A DNA stretch of 36,604 bases from Candidatus Burarchaeum australiense (GTDB lineage: Archaea; Micrarchaeota; Micrarchaeia; Burarchaeales; Burarchaeaceae): positions 1 to 36,604 of the forward strand of contig CABMJK010000051.1 of assembly GCA_902386535.1 (NCBI GenBank). Direction: 5' to 3'. The notes beneath the pieces are model-generated. The model was not told the origin of the DNA. It ran no database searches and worked only from the letters and a program-made list of their open reading frames with translations. Positions 1 to 8,633 of this stretch are shown piece by piece. Made by a program: the position numbers and the translations under genes. Positions within the stretch are counted from its first letter, which is position 1. Each line of letters begins with the position of its first letter.

Positions 1-313
1 CGGAATCGATGATGTTCTGGTCATCGCTCTGGCTGCCCACCTGTGGGCCTAACGAGAAAAGATTGGTGGCGTAAAGCTCTGACTTTAACGAGTTCGACAA
101 GGCCGAGTTGTCATACTCGACGATGGCCGAGGGGATGTGCTTTGAAACCGTGCCCGCGGTATAGCCAAATATGACTATCATGAGGAGGGGCAGCAGCATG
201 AGCGGAATCAGCCGGGCCTTGTCCCGCTTCATGACCATCCAGTTCTTCCGGACTATGACGTAGAGCTTCTTCAGGTCCAGCGGCTTCTCGGAATCGCGGT
301 CGTCCATTTTCAT
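1..313 (-). CDS. ABC-2 type transporter permease, N-terminal part (gene runs off the left edge)
   Basis: Reverse translation from the ATG at 313 gives MKMDDRDSEKPLDLKKLYVIVRKNWMVMKRDKARLIPLMLLPLLMIVIFGYTAGTVSKHIPSAIVEYDNS..., typical of an ABC-2 permease start. ATGA overlap with the stop of the ATPase gene. Confidence 0.8.
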   Translation of the reverse strand, partial: MKMDDRDSEKPLDLKKLYVIVRKNWMVMKRDKARLIPLMLLPLLMIVIFGYTAGTVSKHIPSAIVEYDNSALSNSLKSELYATNLFSLGPQVGSQSDDQNIIDS

Positions 314-1266
314 ACGCCCTCTTCAGTTCCCTTGGTGAGATTTATGAACACGTCCTCGAGAGAGGATTCTTTTACGCTCAGCTCCAGCACGCTCGCGCCC
401 TTCTTCGAGAGGAACGCGGATACGCTGTGGAGCATCGCGCCCCCGTTCTTTCCGACGATAAGTTCCACCTTGCCACCCTTGACGTTCATCGCTGATGCGC
501 CCGAGAACTTCTGGAGCGAGGCCAGCAGCGCCTTGTCCGGGTTCTCCAACTCGAGTTCTATGACCGCATTGCCGCCATACTTGTCCTTCAGTTCCTGCGA
601 AGTTCCAATTGCAACCAGCTTGCCGTTATTCATAATACCTATGATGTCGCACAGCTTGTCGGCCTCCTCCATGTCATGGGTGGTGTAGACTATCGTGATG
701 CCGGTTTCGTTGAGCTTTTTTATGAGCGCCCTCAGGGAAATCCTGCTCTGCGGGTCGAGGCCGATGGTGGGTTCGTCCATGAAAAGTATCTCCGGGATGT
801 GCAGCAGGCTGGCAGCTATGGAGAGCCTTTGGCGCATGCCGCCGGAAAATCCCTCCGAAACTACGTCCTTCTTGTCGTAAAGCCCGACCACGCGCAGAAG
901 CTCGTCAGTCCTGCTCCGTATCTTTTCCAAAGACATACAGTAAAGCTCGCCGATGTACCAGAGGTTCTCGACTGGCGTAAGGTCGTCGAAAAGCGCGAAT
1001 TCCTTCGGCACGACGCCGATCCTGCTTCTCACCGAAGCCGCTTCCTTGGTGACGTCGAAGCCAGCGACCTTGCCCCACCCGGCGCTGGGCGAGAGCAGGG
1101 TCGTAAGCATCCTTATGGTGGTCGTCTTCCCGGCGCCGTTCGGGCCGAGGAAGCCGAAGAACTCGCCTTTCCTTATCCTAAGATTCAGCGAGTCCACTGC
1201 GGTGAAGCTGCCGAACTTCCTGGTGAGCCCTTGGCATTCGATTACGTATTCTTCTGCCGCGCTCAT
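310..1266 (-). CDS. ABC transporter ATP-binding protein (drug/daunorubicin-type)
   Basis: Walker A GPNGAGKTTTIRML, signature FSGGMRQRLSIAASL, Walker B EILFMDEPTIGLDP, H-loop TTHDMEEAD. Confidence 0.95.
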   Translation of the reverse strand: MSAAEEYVIECQGLTRKFGSFTAVDSLNLRIRKGEFFGFLGPNGAGKTTTIRMLTTLLSPSAGWGKVAGFDVTKEAASVRSRIGVVPKEFALFDDLTPVENLWYIGELYCMSLEKIRSRTDELLRVVGLYDKKDVVSEGFSGGMRQRLSIAASLLHIPEILFMDEPTIGLDPQSRISLRALIKKLNETGITIVYTTHDMEEADKLCDIIGIMNNGKLVAIGTSQELKDKYGGNAVIELELENPDKALLASLQKFSGASAMNVKGGKVELIVGKNGGAMLHSVSAFLSKKGASVLELSVKESSLEDVFINLTKGTEEGV

Positions 1267-1274
1267 AAAAGCAC

Positions 1275-1538
1275 CTAAGCCTTCTTGGCCTTGGTCATTC
1301 CCGCAACGCGCTTCATCAGCCGCTCGGCAAATTTCCTAAGAACGTCTTCCTTGACAAAGACTATCGCTCCGCCGGGGCCTCCAAAAACTAGCATCCTGTC
1401 GCCGGCCTTTACCCCATGCAGCCTTCTGGCCTCCTCGGGAATCACGGCCTGGCCCTTGCTGCCCACGAGAACGCTGCCGAAAAACCTCTTGCCCCCCAAA
1501 TCCTTTTTCATACAAGTCATACTTTTCATACCAAACAT
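1275..1538 (-). CDS. AbrB/SpoVT-like (swapped-hairpin) transcriptional regulator; true start may be 1511 (MKKDLGG...)
   Basis: GSVLVGSKGQAVIPEEARRLHGVKAGDRMLVFG matches the AbrB fold; sits directly upstream of the ABC genes on the same strand. Confidence 0.75.
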   Translation of the reverse strand: MFGMKSMTCMKKDLGGKRFFGSVLVGSKGQAVIPEEARRLHGVKAGDRMLVFGGPGGAIVFVKEDVLRKFAERLMKRVAGMTKAKKA

Positions 1539-1661
1539 TTAAAATAGTTAATGCAGGCGCGACCGGAATGGCGCTCATCCCGCAAGGCCGCATTTTGCAG
1601 TTTTCCGTTAAATAGTCTTATAACTTATGCGCTCCGGATATAATACAGGTAATAAGGCGCA

Positions 1662-1868
1662 ATGGGTGATATAATGAAGGGAAAAGTGAAGATGTTCAAC
1701 GCAGCGCGTGGTTTTGGGTTTATCACGGGCGACGACGGCCAGGACGTGTACGTGCACACCTCGTCGATTGAGGGTGGCGCGGCGCTCGCGGTCGGCGACG
1801 TCGTGGAATACGAGGTTGAGGCAGGCGAACGCGGTCCGCGCGCCAAGGGCGTAAAGAAAGTAGTCTAA
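1662..1868 (+). CDS. Cold-shock domain protein (CspA family)
   Basis: GKVKMFNAARGFGFITGDDGQDVYVHTSSIEGG.. carries RNP1-like GFGFI and RNP2-like DVYVH; 68 aa. A TATA-like sequence (gatataatac) lies about 25 nt upstream. Confidence 0.93.
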   Translation: MGDIMKGKVKMFNAARGFGFITGDDGQDVYVHTSSIEGGAALAVGDVVEYEVEAGERGPRAKGVKKVV

Positions 1869-1890
1869 TCGCCTTGCGAACCCGCAGATT

Positions 1891-2009
1891 GCAAGTTCTA
1901 GGCTTCAGGCCTAGCCTTGCGCAAAAGACGCTGCGGCCTAAAAAGAAAGATGTAGGGGGTAATTGGCCTTGCGGCCAATACCCCGCATTTTCTCCGAAAA
2001 TGCAGGGGG
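1891..2009. other. Cluster of three hairpins downstream of the cold-shock gene
   Basis: Hairpins: 1891-1920 (GCAAG..CTAGGC/GCCTAG..CTTGC), 1956-1984 (GGGGTaATTGGCC/GGCCAATACCCC), 1981-2008 (CCCCGCATTTTC/GAAAATGCaGGGG). The last two share CCCC at 1981-1984. Confidence 0.6.
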
Positions 2010-2029
2010 CACAACTCAAGGATGAAGCT
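1998..2029. repeat. Direct repeat copy 1 (aaatgcagggggcacaactcaaggatgaagct)
   Basis: 32 nt, 30/32 identical to 2901-2932. Confidence 0.85.
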
Positions 2030-2123
2030 AGGGTCTGTCTGGCTTCCGCTTAAAGCCAATCGCCGTCGGACGTGGCAGCTTTTATCCTTATATATGTGAA
2101 ATGGCCTAGTTCCATACAGAGAG

Positions 2124-2891
2124 GTGATTGGGCTGGTAGCACCCCAAGAAGTAAGGCAGACGAAGACGGGGGAAACGACCCCCAGTTCCAAACAGCCCAG
2201 AGCCACATTCTTAAGGCGCGGACTTGTAGAAAAAACGATATGGCCGCTGATAACGTTAGTCGCATTGACGGGAGCCGTGGTATGTTCGGTTCCGCGTAGT
2301 ACAACAGTCAAACTTCAACCGGCGAGGGACTATACGGGCAACCTCCAGGCTAACGCTTATACGGTCTCGCTTGCATCGAATTATCTTAAAATTGACGGAA
2401 ACAAGCTGATGGTGTTTGGAATCTTCGACGACCGCCCGGATCGCTATTCAACCATAAATAACCCCATCGGAAATGGCAATGTGGATCCTGATCTTACCAT
2501 TGATTGGTTACGGGAAGCAGTCGGTCTTCCGACAGAAGAACCGAAACTAACCGTGGCATGCCATGCACAGTTCATAAACACTACCGCCAACGATATAACC
2601 ATAAAGGAAATCAGGGCAGGAGCCATAGCATCATACCCTAACGGAGAGAAGCTCACGTATGGCTCTGGTTCAGTTTCGAGTTCCGGTGTATTCATTCAGT
2701 CCGGATCTTCTGCGCAGGTCCTGTTCAATTTGCCTGCAAACGTGCCTTTTACGAGCATCATAAATTTCGTCATGGTTGAGCATGACAAAACGACTGGGGA
2801 AGACATGGAAATCAGGAAGGATGCAAATCTGACTTTTTTAAATGGCGGACGCGGAGTCATTCAAATGCCCATCATTCCTGGCGCGCCCTAG
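2124..2891 (+). CDS. Hypothetical N-terminally anchored extracytoplasmic protein
   Basis: GTG start; basic N-terminus followed by a hydrophobic segment IWPLITLVALTGAVVC, then an NTT/NLT-containing polar domain. Confidence 0.6.
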   Translation: MIGLVAPQEVRQTKTGETTPSSKQPRATFLRRGLVEKTIWPLITLVALTGAVVCSVPRSTTVKLQPARDYTGNLQANAYTVSLASNYLKIDGNKLMVFGIFDDRPDRYSTINNPIGNGNVDPDLTIDWLREAVGLPTEEPKLTVACHAQFINTTANDITIKEIRAGAIASYPNGEKLTYGSGSVSSSGVFIQSGSSAQVLFNLPANVPFTSIINFVMVEHDKTTGEDMEIRKDANLTFLNGGRGVIQMPIIPGAP

Positions 2892-2900
2892 TAAAAAACA

Positions 2901-2932
2901 AAATGCAGGGGGCACAACCCAAGGATGATGCT
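2901..2932. repeat. Direct repeat copy 2 (aaatgcagggggcacaacccaaggatgatgct)
   Basis: 30/32 identical to 1998-2029; the two copies flank the hypothetical ORF 2124-2891. Confidence 0.85.
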
Positions 2933-2959
2933 GGAGGCTGACTGCTCCATTCAGCCAGA

Positions 2960-4102
2960 CTATCCTGGTGCCCCAGTCGATTCTCCGGATTTACTTCCAG
3001 CCGTAGTATGAAAAGCGGCCTTGACAATCTTTAGATGTATAGCCAAATCAGCAGCATGCCCGTCCACGAAGCAGAATCCATGCCGTCGACCCAATTTATC
3101 GAATATTTCCATCGCTTTAGCGGTATAAATTCCGTCAGCAGTTGCTGGTTGTGTCCTCAAATAAATTACTTTCCCCGGCGCAGAGATATTGCGGGTAATC
3201 GCATATAAGTTTGCCAAAGAAATCCGCCCCAGCGACCCGCCCAGCGCCATTATTGAAAATTTTTGGCGATCCGATATGACCATTTGTTCTGCCTCCAATC
3301 TCTCCAGAATCAGATTGCTTTTGAATTCCTTTATTTGCAGCTCCGTAGACAATTCTGCAATCCGATAGGCATTACCGCATGGGTCGCTGAGTTTCAACTG
3401 TTCTATTTCTCGAACTATAGTGCCGTCTCGCAGGTGCTGGACGACATGAAGGGGTATTTTGTTGCTCGTTGCGTGTTCTTGCAAGAGCTTCATCTGGACG
3501 GTTTTGGCAGCCGTATCCAGACCTTCGAAAGCTATATAATTATCCCACATGCTAGGCGAAGTATTTAGACCTAAGAACTGGAGAGCCCGTTCTATTCTTC
3601 TTTCAACGCTTCCAAGTAACACGCGAATAGGGAACGCATCCAAAATCTCGTCAAGTATCCTATCAACCTTTTCTCTGAAATCTTGCGAGGTAGGCCGGAA
3701 CCCGTCGTTTTCCAGCCCAATCTCGGATGGAAGATATAGTATGTGCGTGTAGTTATGCGCATTGGACAGGGCCGTTGTTTTGAATGTTTCATAGTCAGGA
3801 AACGTTTTGATAGCATCTCCGCAATATGCCAATGCATAAACCACTGAATTAATTGTGCACCCATCAGCTACAAAATTTGTTTGCGTGGCTTCTGCCCTAA
3901 GGCGATTATCCAGGTTGGCTTTTTCCACTATCCATTTTTCAGGAAGGGTCATGTTCTCCATAAGTTTTCCGGGGAAGCGCTCTCTAACAATGTCTCTCAC
4001 CGTGTCTCCTCTAATAGACGGAATGCCTGTTTTCTCCGCGAGAGCTAATGTTAGAGTAGTTTTCCCAGCAGAATGAGCACCGGTAATTGCTACACGAGGC
4101 AT
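2960..4102 (-). CDS. Two-domain P-loop protein: N-terminal NadR/AAA_28-like kinase plus C-terminal thymidylate-kinase-like domain with a degenerate Walker A
   Basis: N-terminal ITGAHSAGKTTL Walker A. Second half YIAFEGLDTAAKTVQMKLL...QMVISDRQKFS resembles dTMP kinase FIxFEGxDGxGKTTQ...VISDRY. Confidence 0.7.
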   Translation of the reverse strand: MPRVAITGAHSAGKTTLTLALAEKTGIPSIRGDTVRDIVRERFPGKLMENMTLPEKWIVEKANLDNRLRAEATQTNFVADGCTINSVVYALAYCGDAIKTFPDYETFKTTALSNAHNYTHILYLPSEIGLENDGFRPTSQDFREKVDRILDEILDAFPIRVLLGSVERRIERALQFLGLNTSPSMWDNYIAFEGLDTAAKTVQMKLLQEHATSNKIPLHVVQHLRDGTIVREIEQLKLSDPCGNAYRIAELSTELQIKEFKSNLILERLEAEQMVISDRQKFSIMALGGSLGRISLANLYAITRNISAPGKVIYLRTQPATADGIYTAKAMEIFDKLGRRHGFCFVDGHAADLAIHLKIVKAAFHTTAGSKSGESTGAPG

Positions 4103-4233
4103 GCTTATTTTTTATAACTGCGCCCCTTTAAATACGTTTTTCCGAAGTTTTCGAAAAGATCCGTACGTTTCTAGTTGACATAACTGCAACCTAGGCGATT
4201 GCCTGACCTCCGGTACACCTCTAGTAAGAAGCA

Positions 4234-4470
4234 TGATGCAGGGGGCAGGATTTTCGTACCATTTTCCGCTGGCGCTTCCCGCTTTTTGCCCCAGCAAAAA
4301 GGGGCATCTTTTTCCCGCGGGAAAAAGCTTGTTGCGAGCGCAGCGAGTAAAAGGGCCATTCGAACCTGCGCAGCCCTAAGGCACAGGGTATCTTAAAAGG
4401 GGGTTAGAAGGGGGAAGCCCCCTCTTCCTAAGCCCTGCGCATTTGACCAGACTCTGCCACCCCTGCATCA
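4234..4470. repeat. Non-coding element bounded by 11-nt inverted repeats (tgatgcagggg / cccctgcatca)
   Basis: Ends at 4234-4244 and 4460-4470 are exact reverse complements. Interior contains a hairpin at 4282-4301, a 20-nt perfect palindrome at 4308-4327, and an imperfect hairpin at 4399-4434 enclosed by tgcgcag/ctgcgca. Confidence 0.5.
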
Positions 4471-4562
4471 GGAACCTACGGTTCCCGATACCTTCCCTCT
4501 TATCTAGCTACGGTTCTTTTGAGAACTCCCTTCTTCACTCTACCTCCCTTACGCGGTCCGAT

Positions 4563-4575
4563 AAAATATAAATAC
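4563..4575 (+). promoter_or_regulatory. Archaeal TATA box for the Roadblock-fusion gene
   Basis: aaaatataaatac about 25 nt upstream of the ATG at 4594, consistent with a leaderless transcript. Confidence 0.6.
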
Positions 4576-4593
4576 CGCACCCGATAATGGGGC

Positions 4594-6564
4594 ATGACGT
4601 CGGTAAGGCTAGTGGCATTGGCGGCCGTCCTGCTGCTCCTCTGCGGCTGCGTGAACGAGTCCAAGTTCTTCCCCGAGAAGGAGAAGATAAGCAGCTACAA
4701 GGAGCTCGACACCGACGCAGACCAGGAAGTGGATGCCTGGTCCTACACCTTCGAGCCCGTGAACGTGGGTTCGAACGTATCCATAGTCCGCTCGCTTCTG
4801 GTGAGGCAGACCGGCGAACTTTACTCGGCGCAGAACTTTTTGCTCATAAACACGTCCGGCATAGGGACCGGGGCTTCGAACATCATCATAGCCGAGCGCA
4901 TACCGGCAGAGCTTACGACTTCGCCCTCGGACATCGCCTTCTCGCCCAACTATACGAGCCAGACGGGCGAAAACCCGCTGGTGTTTGAATGGAAGCTGAC
5001 GGGCGTTGGCGCGCAGGAAAGCGGCGGCATAACTTACACGCTCACGACCGCGACGAAGATGGACCGGGCCTGGGTTGAGGCCAACATGCTTACGCCGAGC
5101 GTGACGGTTTCGGTGAGCAACGTGCAGTCCTACCCGGTCGTGGCACCCATACTGGGCATCCTGCAAAACGCCCTCTCGCTTTTCATGCCAAAGCTCGGCC
5201 TCTACCCGTCAGTCGGGGTTGTCCTGGCCCTGGGCTTCATCATTCTATTGGTCCTGTGGACGCTGGTGCGGCTCGTCTACCGCACAATACTTGCAATCCG
5301 GCAGAGGCAGGCGTTCAAGGACATGATTTACGCCTTTGCCGGCGCGGGGCAGAAGAATAACTTGCAGTATCTGGGAGTCGGCGCAGTGCTGGTTGCGCTC
5401 GGGCTCGCATCAGCCTACCTTTTGCAGTCGTCGGCAGCTGCCCAGGCCGCGGTGCAGGCGCTCAAGCCCGGTGATTTCGGGGCGCTGGTGCAGGCCTATG
5501 CCTCGAGCCCCCTGAAGGCCTTTGGCTCGCTCCTGCTGCTGCTCGGCCTCCTCGCTTTCTTTTTCGTGGCCGTGGACTTCGCCAAGGGCCTCGTGCTCGG
5601 CAAACGCTACTATGAGGCGGTGAAGAAGCCCGAGGAACTCGAGGCCGCCATAAGGGAGAGCGACATGCTCGAGCACATAGAGCACACGCGCGACGAGGTC
5701 GGGCAGGTCATGCAGAAGATTGGCACGCTGGCGGCGGCCGGCTTCAATTTCGAGGACGAGACCTCGCTGCTCGAGACCGTGGTGGCGGGCCTGGACAAGG
5801 CAGAGGAAGGCGTGATGAAGCACAATTACGATGATGCGCGGGGCCTGATGGTGGACGCGCGAAGGAAGTATGATGCGGCGCATGCGGCCATGCTCAAGAA
5901 GGCCGAGGCCGCGACAAAGGTGAGCGCCGAGCTCTCCGCGCTTTACACGGTGAAGAGCGACATCGAGGCAATGCTCATAGAGGCCCGGCGCCTGGGCGCT
6001 GACGTGAGCGAGGAGAAGCGCAAGTACGGCGAGATAGGGCTTGACGAGGCGATTGAGGAGGCGAAGAAGCAGGCGAGCGAGGGCAAGTTTTCCGAGGCCA
6101 TGGCAGACCTGACCAAGGTGAAGGATGCGCTCAAGCTCGCGGCGGCCTCCATGGCGCAGAGCACGAGCAAGAAGAAGCGCATAAAGACCGCGCCCGTGAG
6201 CGAGGAGAAGCTCGATGCAGTGCTCAAGACGCTTACATCTGGCGGCAAGATCGACGCGGCTGCGGTCGTGAGGCGCGACGGGCTGATGATAAGCGCGCGC
6301 CTGCCGGCAGAAGTGGACAAGAAGGTCATTGCCGCCATGAGCGCGCGCATGATGGACCGCGCCGAGATGGTGTCGAGCGAGCTCAAGAAGGGCGAGGTCA
6401 AGTACGTGGTTGCGGACAACACGCAGGGCAAGATAATTGCGATGAAAGTGGGAGAGATGGCAGTGCTCATTTGCCTCATAAAGCCGAAGGGCGACCTGGG
6501 CTATGCCATACTCGCGATGGAGACCGCGGCCCGCAACCTGGGCGCGCTTTTCGAAGGCGATTAG
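4594..6564 (+). CDS. Predicted lipoprotein/membrane protein with C-terminal Roadblock/LC7 domain
   Basis: Lipobox-like LLLLCGC; TM segments VVLALGFIILLVLWTLVRLV, YLGVGAVLVALGLASAYLL, LLLLLGLLAFFFVAVDF; coiled-coil middle; C-terminus AAAVVRRDGLMISARLP...AEMVSSELKKGEVKYVVADNTQGKIIAMKVGEMAVLICLIKPKGDLGYAILAMETAARNL is Roadblock-like. Confidence 0.75.
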   Translation: MTSVRLVALAAVLLLLCGCVNESKFFPEKEKISSYKELDTDADQEVDAWSYTFEPVNVGSNVSIVRSLLVRQTGELYSAQNFLLINTSGIGTGASNIIIAERIPAELTTSPSDIAFSPNYTSQTGENPLVFEWKLTGVGAQESGGITYTLTTATKMDRAWVEANMLTPSVTVSVSNVQSYPVVAPILGILQNALSLFMPKLGLYPSVGVVLALGFIILLVLWTLVRLVYRTILAIRQRQAFKDMIYAFAGAGQKNNLQYLGVGAVLVALGLASAYLLQSSAAAQAAVQALKPGDFGALVQAYASSPLKAFGSLLLLLGLLAFFFVAVDFAKGLVLGKRYYEAVKKPEELEAAIRESDMLEHIEHTRDEVGQVMQKIGTLAAAGFNFEDETSLLETVVAGLDKAEEGVMKHNYDDARGLMVDARRKYDAAHAAMLKKAEAATKVSAELSALYTVKSDIEAMLIEARRLGADVSEEKRKYGEIGLDEAIEEAKKQASEGKFSEAMADLTKVKDALKLAAASMAQSTSKKKRIKTAPVSEEKLDAVLKTLTSGGKIDAAAVVRRDGLMISARLPAEVDKKVIAAMSARMMDRAEMVSSELKKGEVKYVVADNTQGKIIAMKVGEMAVLICLIKPKGDLGYAILAMETAARNLGALFEGD

Positions 6565-6616
6565 GCAGTTGCGGTTGGGTGGCGCGGCGGGCCTGCAAAC
6601 GGACAGGGGAGATTCG

Positions 6617-7528
6617 TTGTATATAATCGTGGGGGTCGACCCCGGAACAACCATTGCCATTGCAGCCGTAGACTTGAACGGCAAGATTGTAGGCGCGTGG
6701 AGCGGCAGGGATGAGGGAAAGGAGAGGACATTGGAGCACGCGCGGCGCTTCGGCGTTCCGTGCCTGTTCGCCTCCGACGTGGCGAAGGCGCCCGAGACAG
6801 TGGCCAAGATTGCGGCCTGGTCGAACGTGCGGCTTTTCACCCCGCCCCGTGACATGACGCAGAGCGAGAAGATCGGGCTCGCGAAGGGCCAAACCTATTC
6901 CAACGAGCACGAGCTCGACGCGATTGCCGCAGCGCTCAGGGCCTACCATAATTTCGAGAACAAGCTGAGGATGATTGACCGCGCCATGGCCGAGCTCGGG
7001 CTCGAGGCCCGGGCCGAGGAGGTGAAGAGGCTGGCGATTGGCGGGCTGTCCGTGCACCTGGCGCTTTTGATGTTCGAGGAGGAGAGGAAATTGAGAGAGC
7101 CGCGGAGCGAGGGTGGGGGAAAAGAGCAGGTGGCAAGGCAGACACCCGAGCAAAGGCGCGACCTCGCGGAAGAGCTGATGGCGCTGGCAAACTCGAACAT
7201 GGAGCTCCGCAAGGCAGTGGAGAGGCTGGAGCGCGAGAAGGCGGAGCTGGAGGAGCGGCTGCGGGAGGTAGAGCGCAGCGTTGCGTGGAGGCTTAGGCGC
7301 GACGCCGAGATTGCGCACCGGGACCGCATGATTCTGTCGCTCAGGGAAAGGCTCGATGAGCGCTGGGGCAGGAAGGGCGGGAAAAAGGGCCAGGGCGGGA
7401 AAGCGGGCGAAAAATCTGAGGGAAAAAGCGGGGAAAAGGCCGGCGCGCGAAAGGATTTAAAAGGCTTGGCGGAGAAGGGGAAAGAGGTGGATTTGGATGC
7501 CTTGGTGCAAAAGCACAGGTATGGCTAG
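6617..7528 (+). CDS. DUF460 / RNase H-like domain protein
   Basis: TTG start preceded by ggggaga; YIIVGVDPGTTIAIAAVDLNGKIVGAWSGRDEGKE... and a C-terminal coiled coil, as in COG2433/DUF460 proteins. Confidence 0.75.
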   Translation: MYIIVGVDPGTTIAIAAVDLNGKIVGAWSGRDEGKERTLEHARRFGVPCLFASDVAKAPETVAKIAAWSNVRLFTPPRDMTQSEKIGLAKGQTYSNEHELDAIAAALRAYHNFENKLRMIDRAMAELGLEARAEEVKRLAIGGLSVHLALLMFEEERKLREPRSEGGGKEQVARQTPEQRRDLAEELMALANSNMELRKAVERLEREKAELEERLREVERSVAWRLRRDAEIAHRDRMILSLRERLDERWGRKGGKKGQGGKAGEKSEGKSGEKAGARKDLKGLAEKGKEVDLDALVQKHRYG

Positions 7529-7622
7529 CCACTGAGTGAGAATTAGCAACTGGGCAAAAACGCGGGCAAAAACTCAAACTAATGACAATGCATGGATGAA
7601 CTACAAACACCGGGGTGGAAGA

Positions 7623-8042
7623 ATGGACACGACAAACACGAACTTTACAAACACGCAGGGAATGGGACAGGCGCCTGCACCGCGCACCTATGCCCCAGGA
7701 CCGGCAGCAACGGGCGCCGCGCATCCGGTGAGCAGGCCGCCAAGCCACACCATGAGCAGTACAGGCGCCCCGCGTGACGAGCGCATGATTTACATTGGCA
7801 AGAAGGAGATCATGAGCTACGTGCTGGCTGTCGTGACCCAGTTCAACAACAACGTGCCTGAGGTCTGCCTCAAGGCCCGTGGAAAGCTAATATCGCGCGC
7901 CGTGGATGTGGCGGAGATTGTTCGCAATCGCTTCCTGCCCAACGCGAAGGTAAAGCACATCGGCATAGCCACTGAGGAACTTCAGTCGATGGACGGCAGG
8001 ATGACGAAAGTGTCTTCCATAGAAATCACCCTAACGAAGTGA
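7623..8042 (+). CDS. Alba-family DNA/RNA-binding protein with Pro/Ala/Gly-rich N-terminal extension (ORF open from 7536)
   Basis: [66 protein letters not shown] matches Alba. Confidence 0.9.
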   Translation: MDTTNTNFTNTQGMGQAPAPRTYAPGPAATGAAHPVSRPPSHTMSSTGAPRDERMIYIGKKEIMSYVLAVVTQFNNNVPEVCLKARGKLISRAVDVAEIVRNRFLPNAKVKHIGIATEELQSMDGRMTKVSSIEITLTK

Positions 8043-8114
8043 TTTGCCGGCCAGCGACCCGCCGCAAGTTGATTTTTCTTTTTCGGTTCTTCGGCAGCAA
8101 GAGGAGGTGAGAAC

Positions 8115-8612
8115 ATGAAGTTACCCATATGCGAACTCTGCGCGTCCAGCGGAACACTGTGCTCCGGCTGCAGCGCCAAGCTCGCGGACGGCAGGCTCAC
8201 CGCGCTTGACGTGAAGATAAGCAACCTGCTTTACGGCATGAAGGACAAGTACAATCTCGGGGACGCGGATTTCACCAAGGCCATTGACCTGGGCCGCGTG
8301 GTGCTCGTGCTCACGAAAGGAGACGTGGGGAAGCTCATAGGAAGGGAAGGCAAGGTGGTGGCCGAGATATCGCAGGAGGTCGGCAAGAAGGTCAGGATTG
8401 CGGAGATGAGCCCGGACGTGCGCAAGACCATTGCGGACATCATAATGCCGGCAAAGCTGCTCGGCATAAACGAGGTCTTCGCCATGACGGGCAAGCTCTA
8501 CAAGGTCAGGCTGCCCTCGAGCGAACTTTCGCAGATACCGATGGACCTGGGCTCGCTGGGCAATGCGCTTTCATCGCTGCTGGATGCGAAAGTGAACATT
8601 GTGTTCGAGTAA
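8115..8612 (+). CDS. KH-domain NusA-like protein with N-terminal zinc-finger-like Cys cluster
   Basis: CELC...CSGC followed by VVLVLTKGDVGKLIGREGKVVAEISQEVGKKVRI (KH GxxG-type motif). Confidence 0.8.
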   Translation: MKLPICELCASSGTLCSGCSAKLADGRLTALDVKISNLLYGMKDKYNLGDADFTKAIDLGRVVLVLTKGDVGKLIGREGKVVAEISQEVGKKVRIAEMSPDVRKTIADIIMPAKLLGINEVFAMTGKLYKVRLPSSELSQIPMDLGSLGNALSSLLDAKVNIVFE

Positions 8613-8633
8613 GTAATTCATGGGGGAAGGAAA

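Noticed and set aside
4340-4378. tRNA T-arm-like string (minus strand gcaggttcgaatggccc)
   Set aside because: Flanks do not form a T-stem and no acceptor/anticodon arms can be drawn.
5410-6855. 481-aa minus-strand ORF opposite the Roadblock-fusion gene
   Set aside because: Antisense to a gene with clear domains; His/Leu/Arg-rich composition is typical of spurious antisense ORFs in GC-rich DNA.
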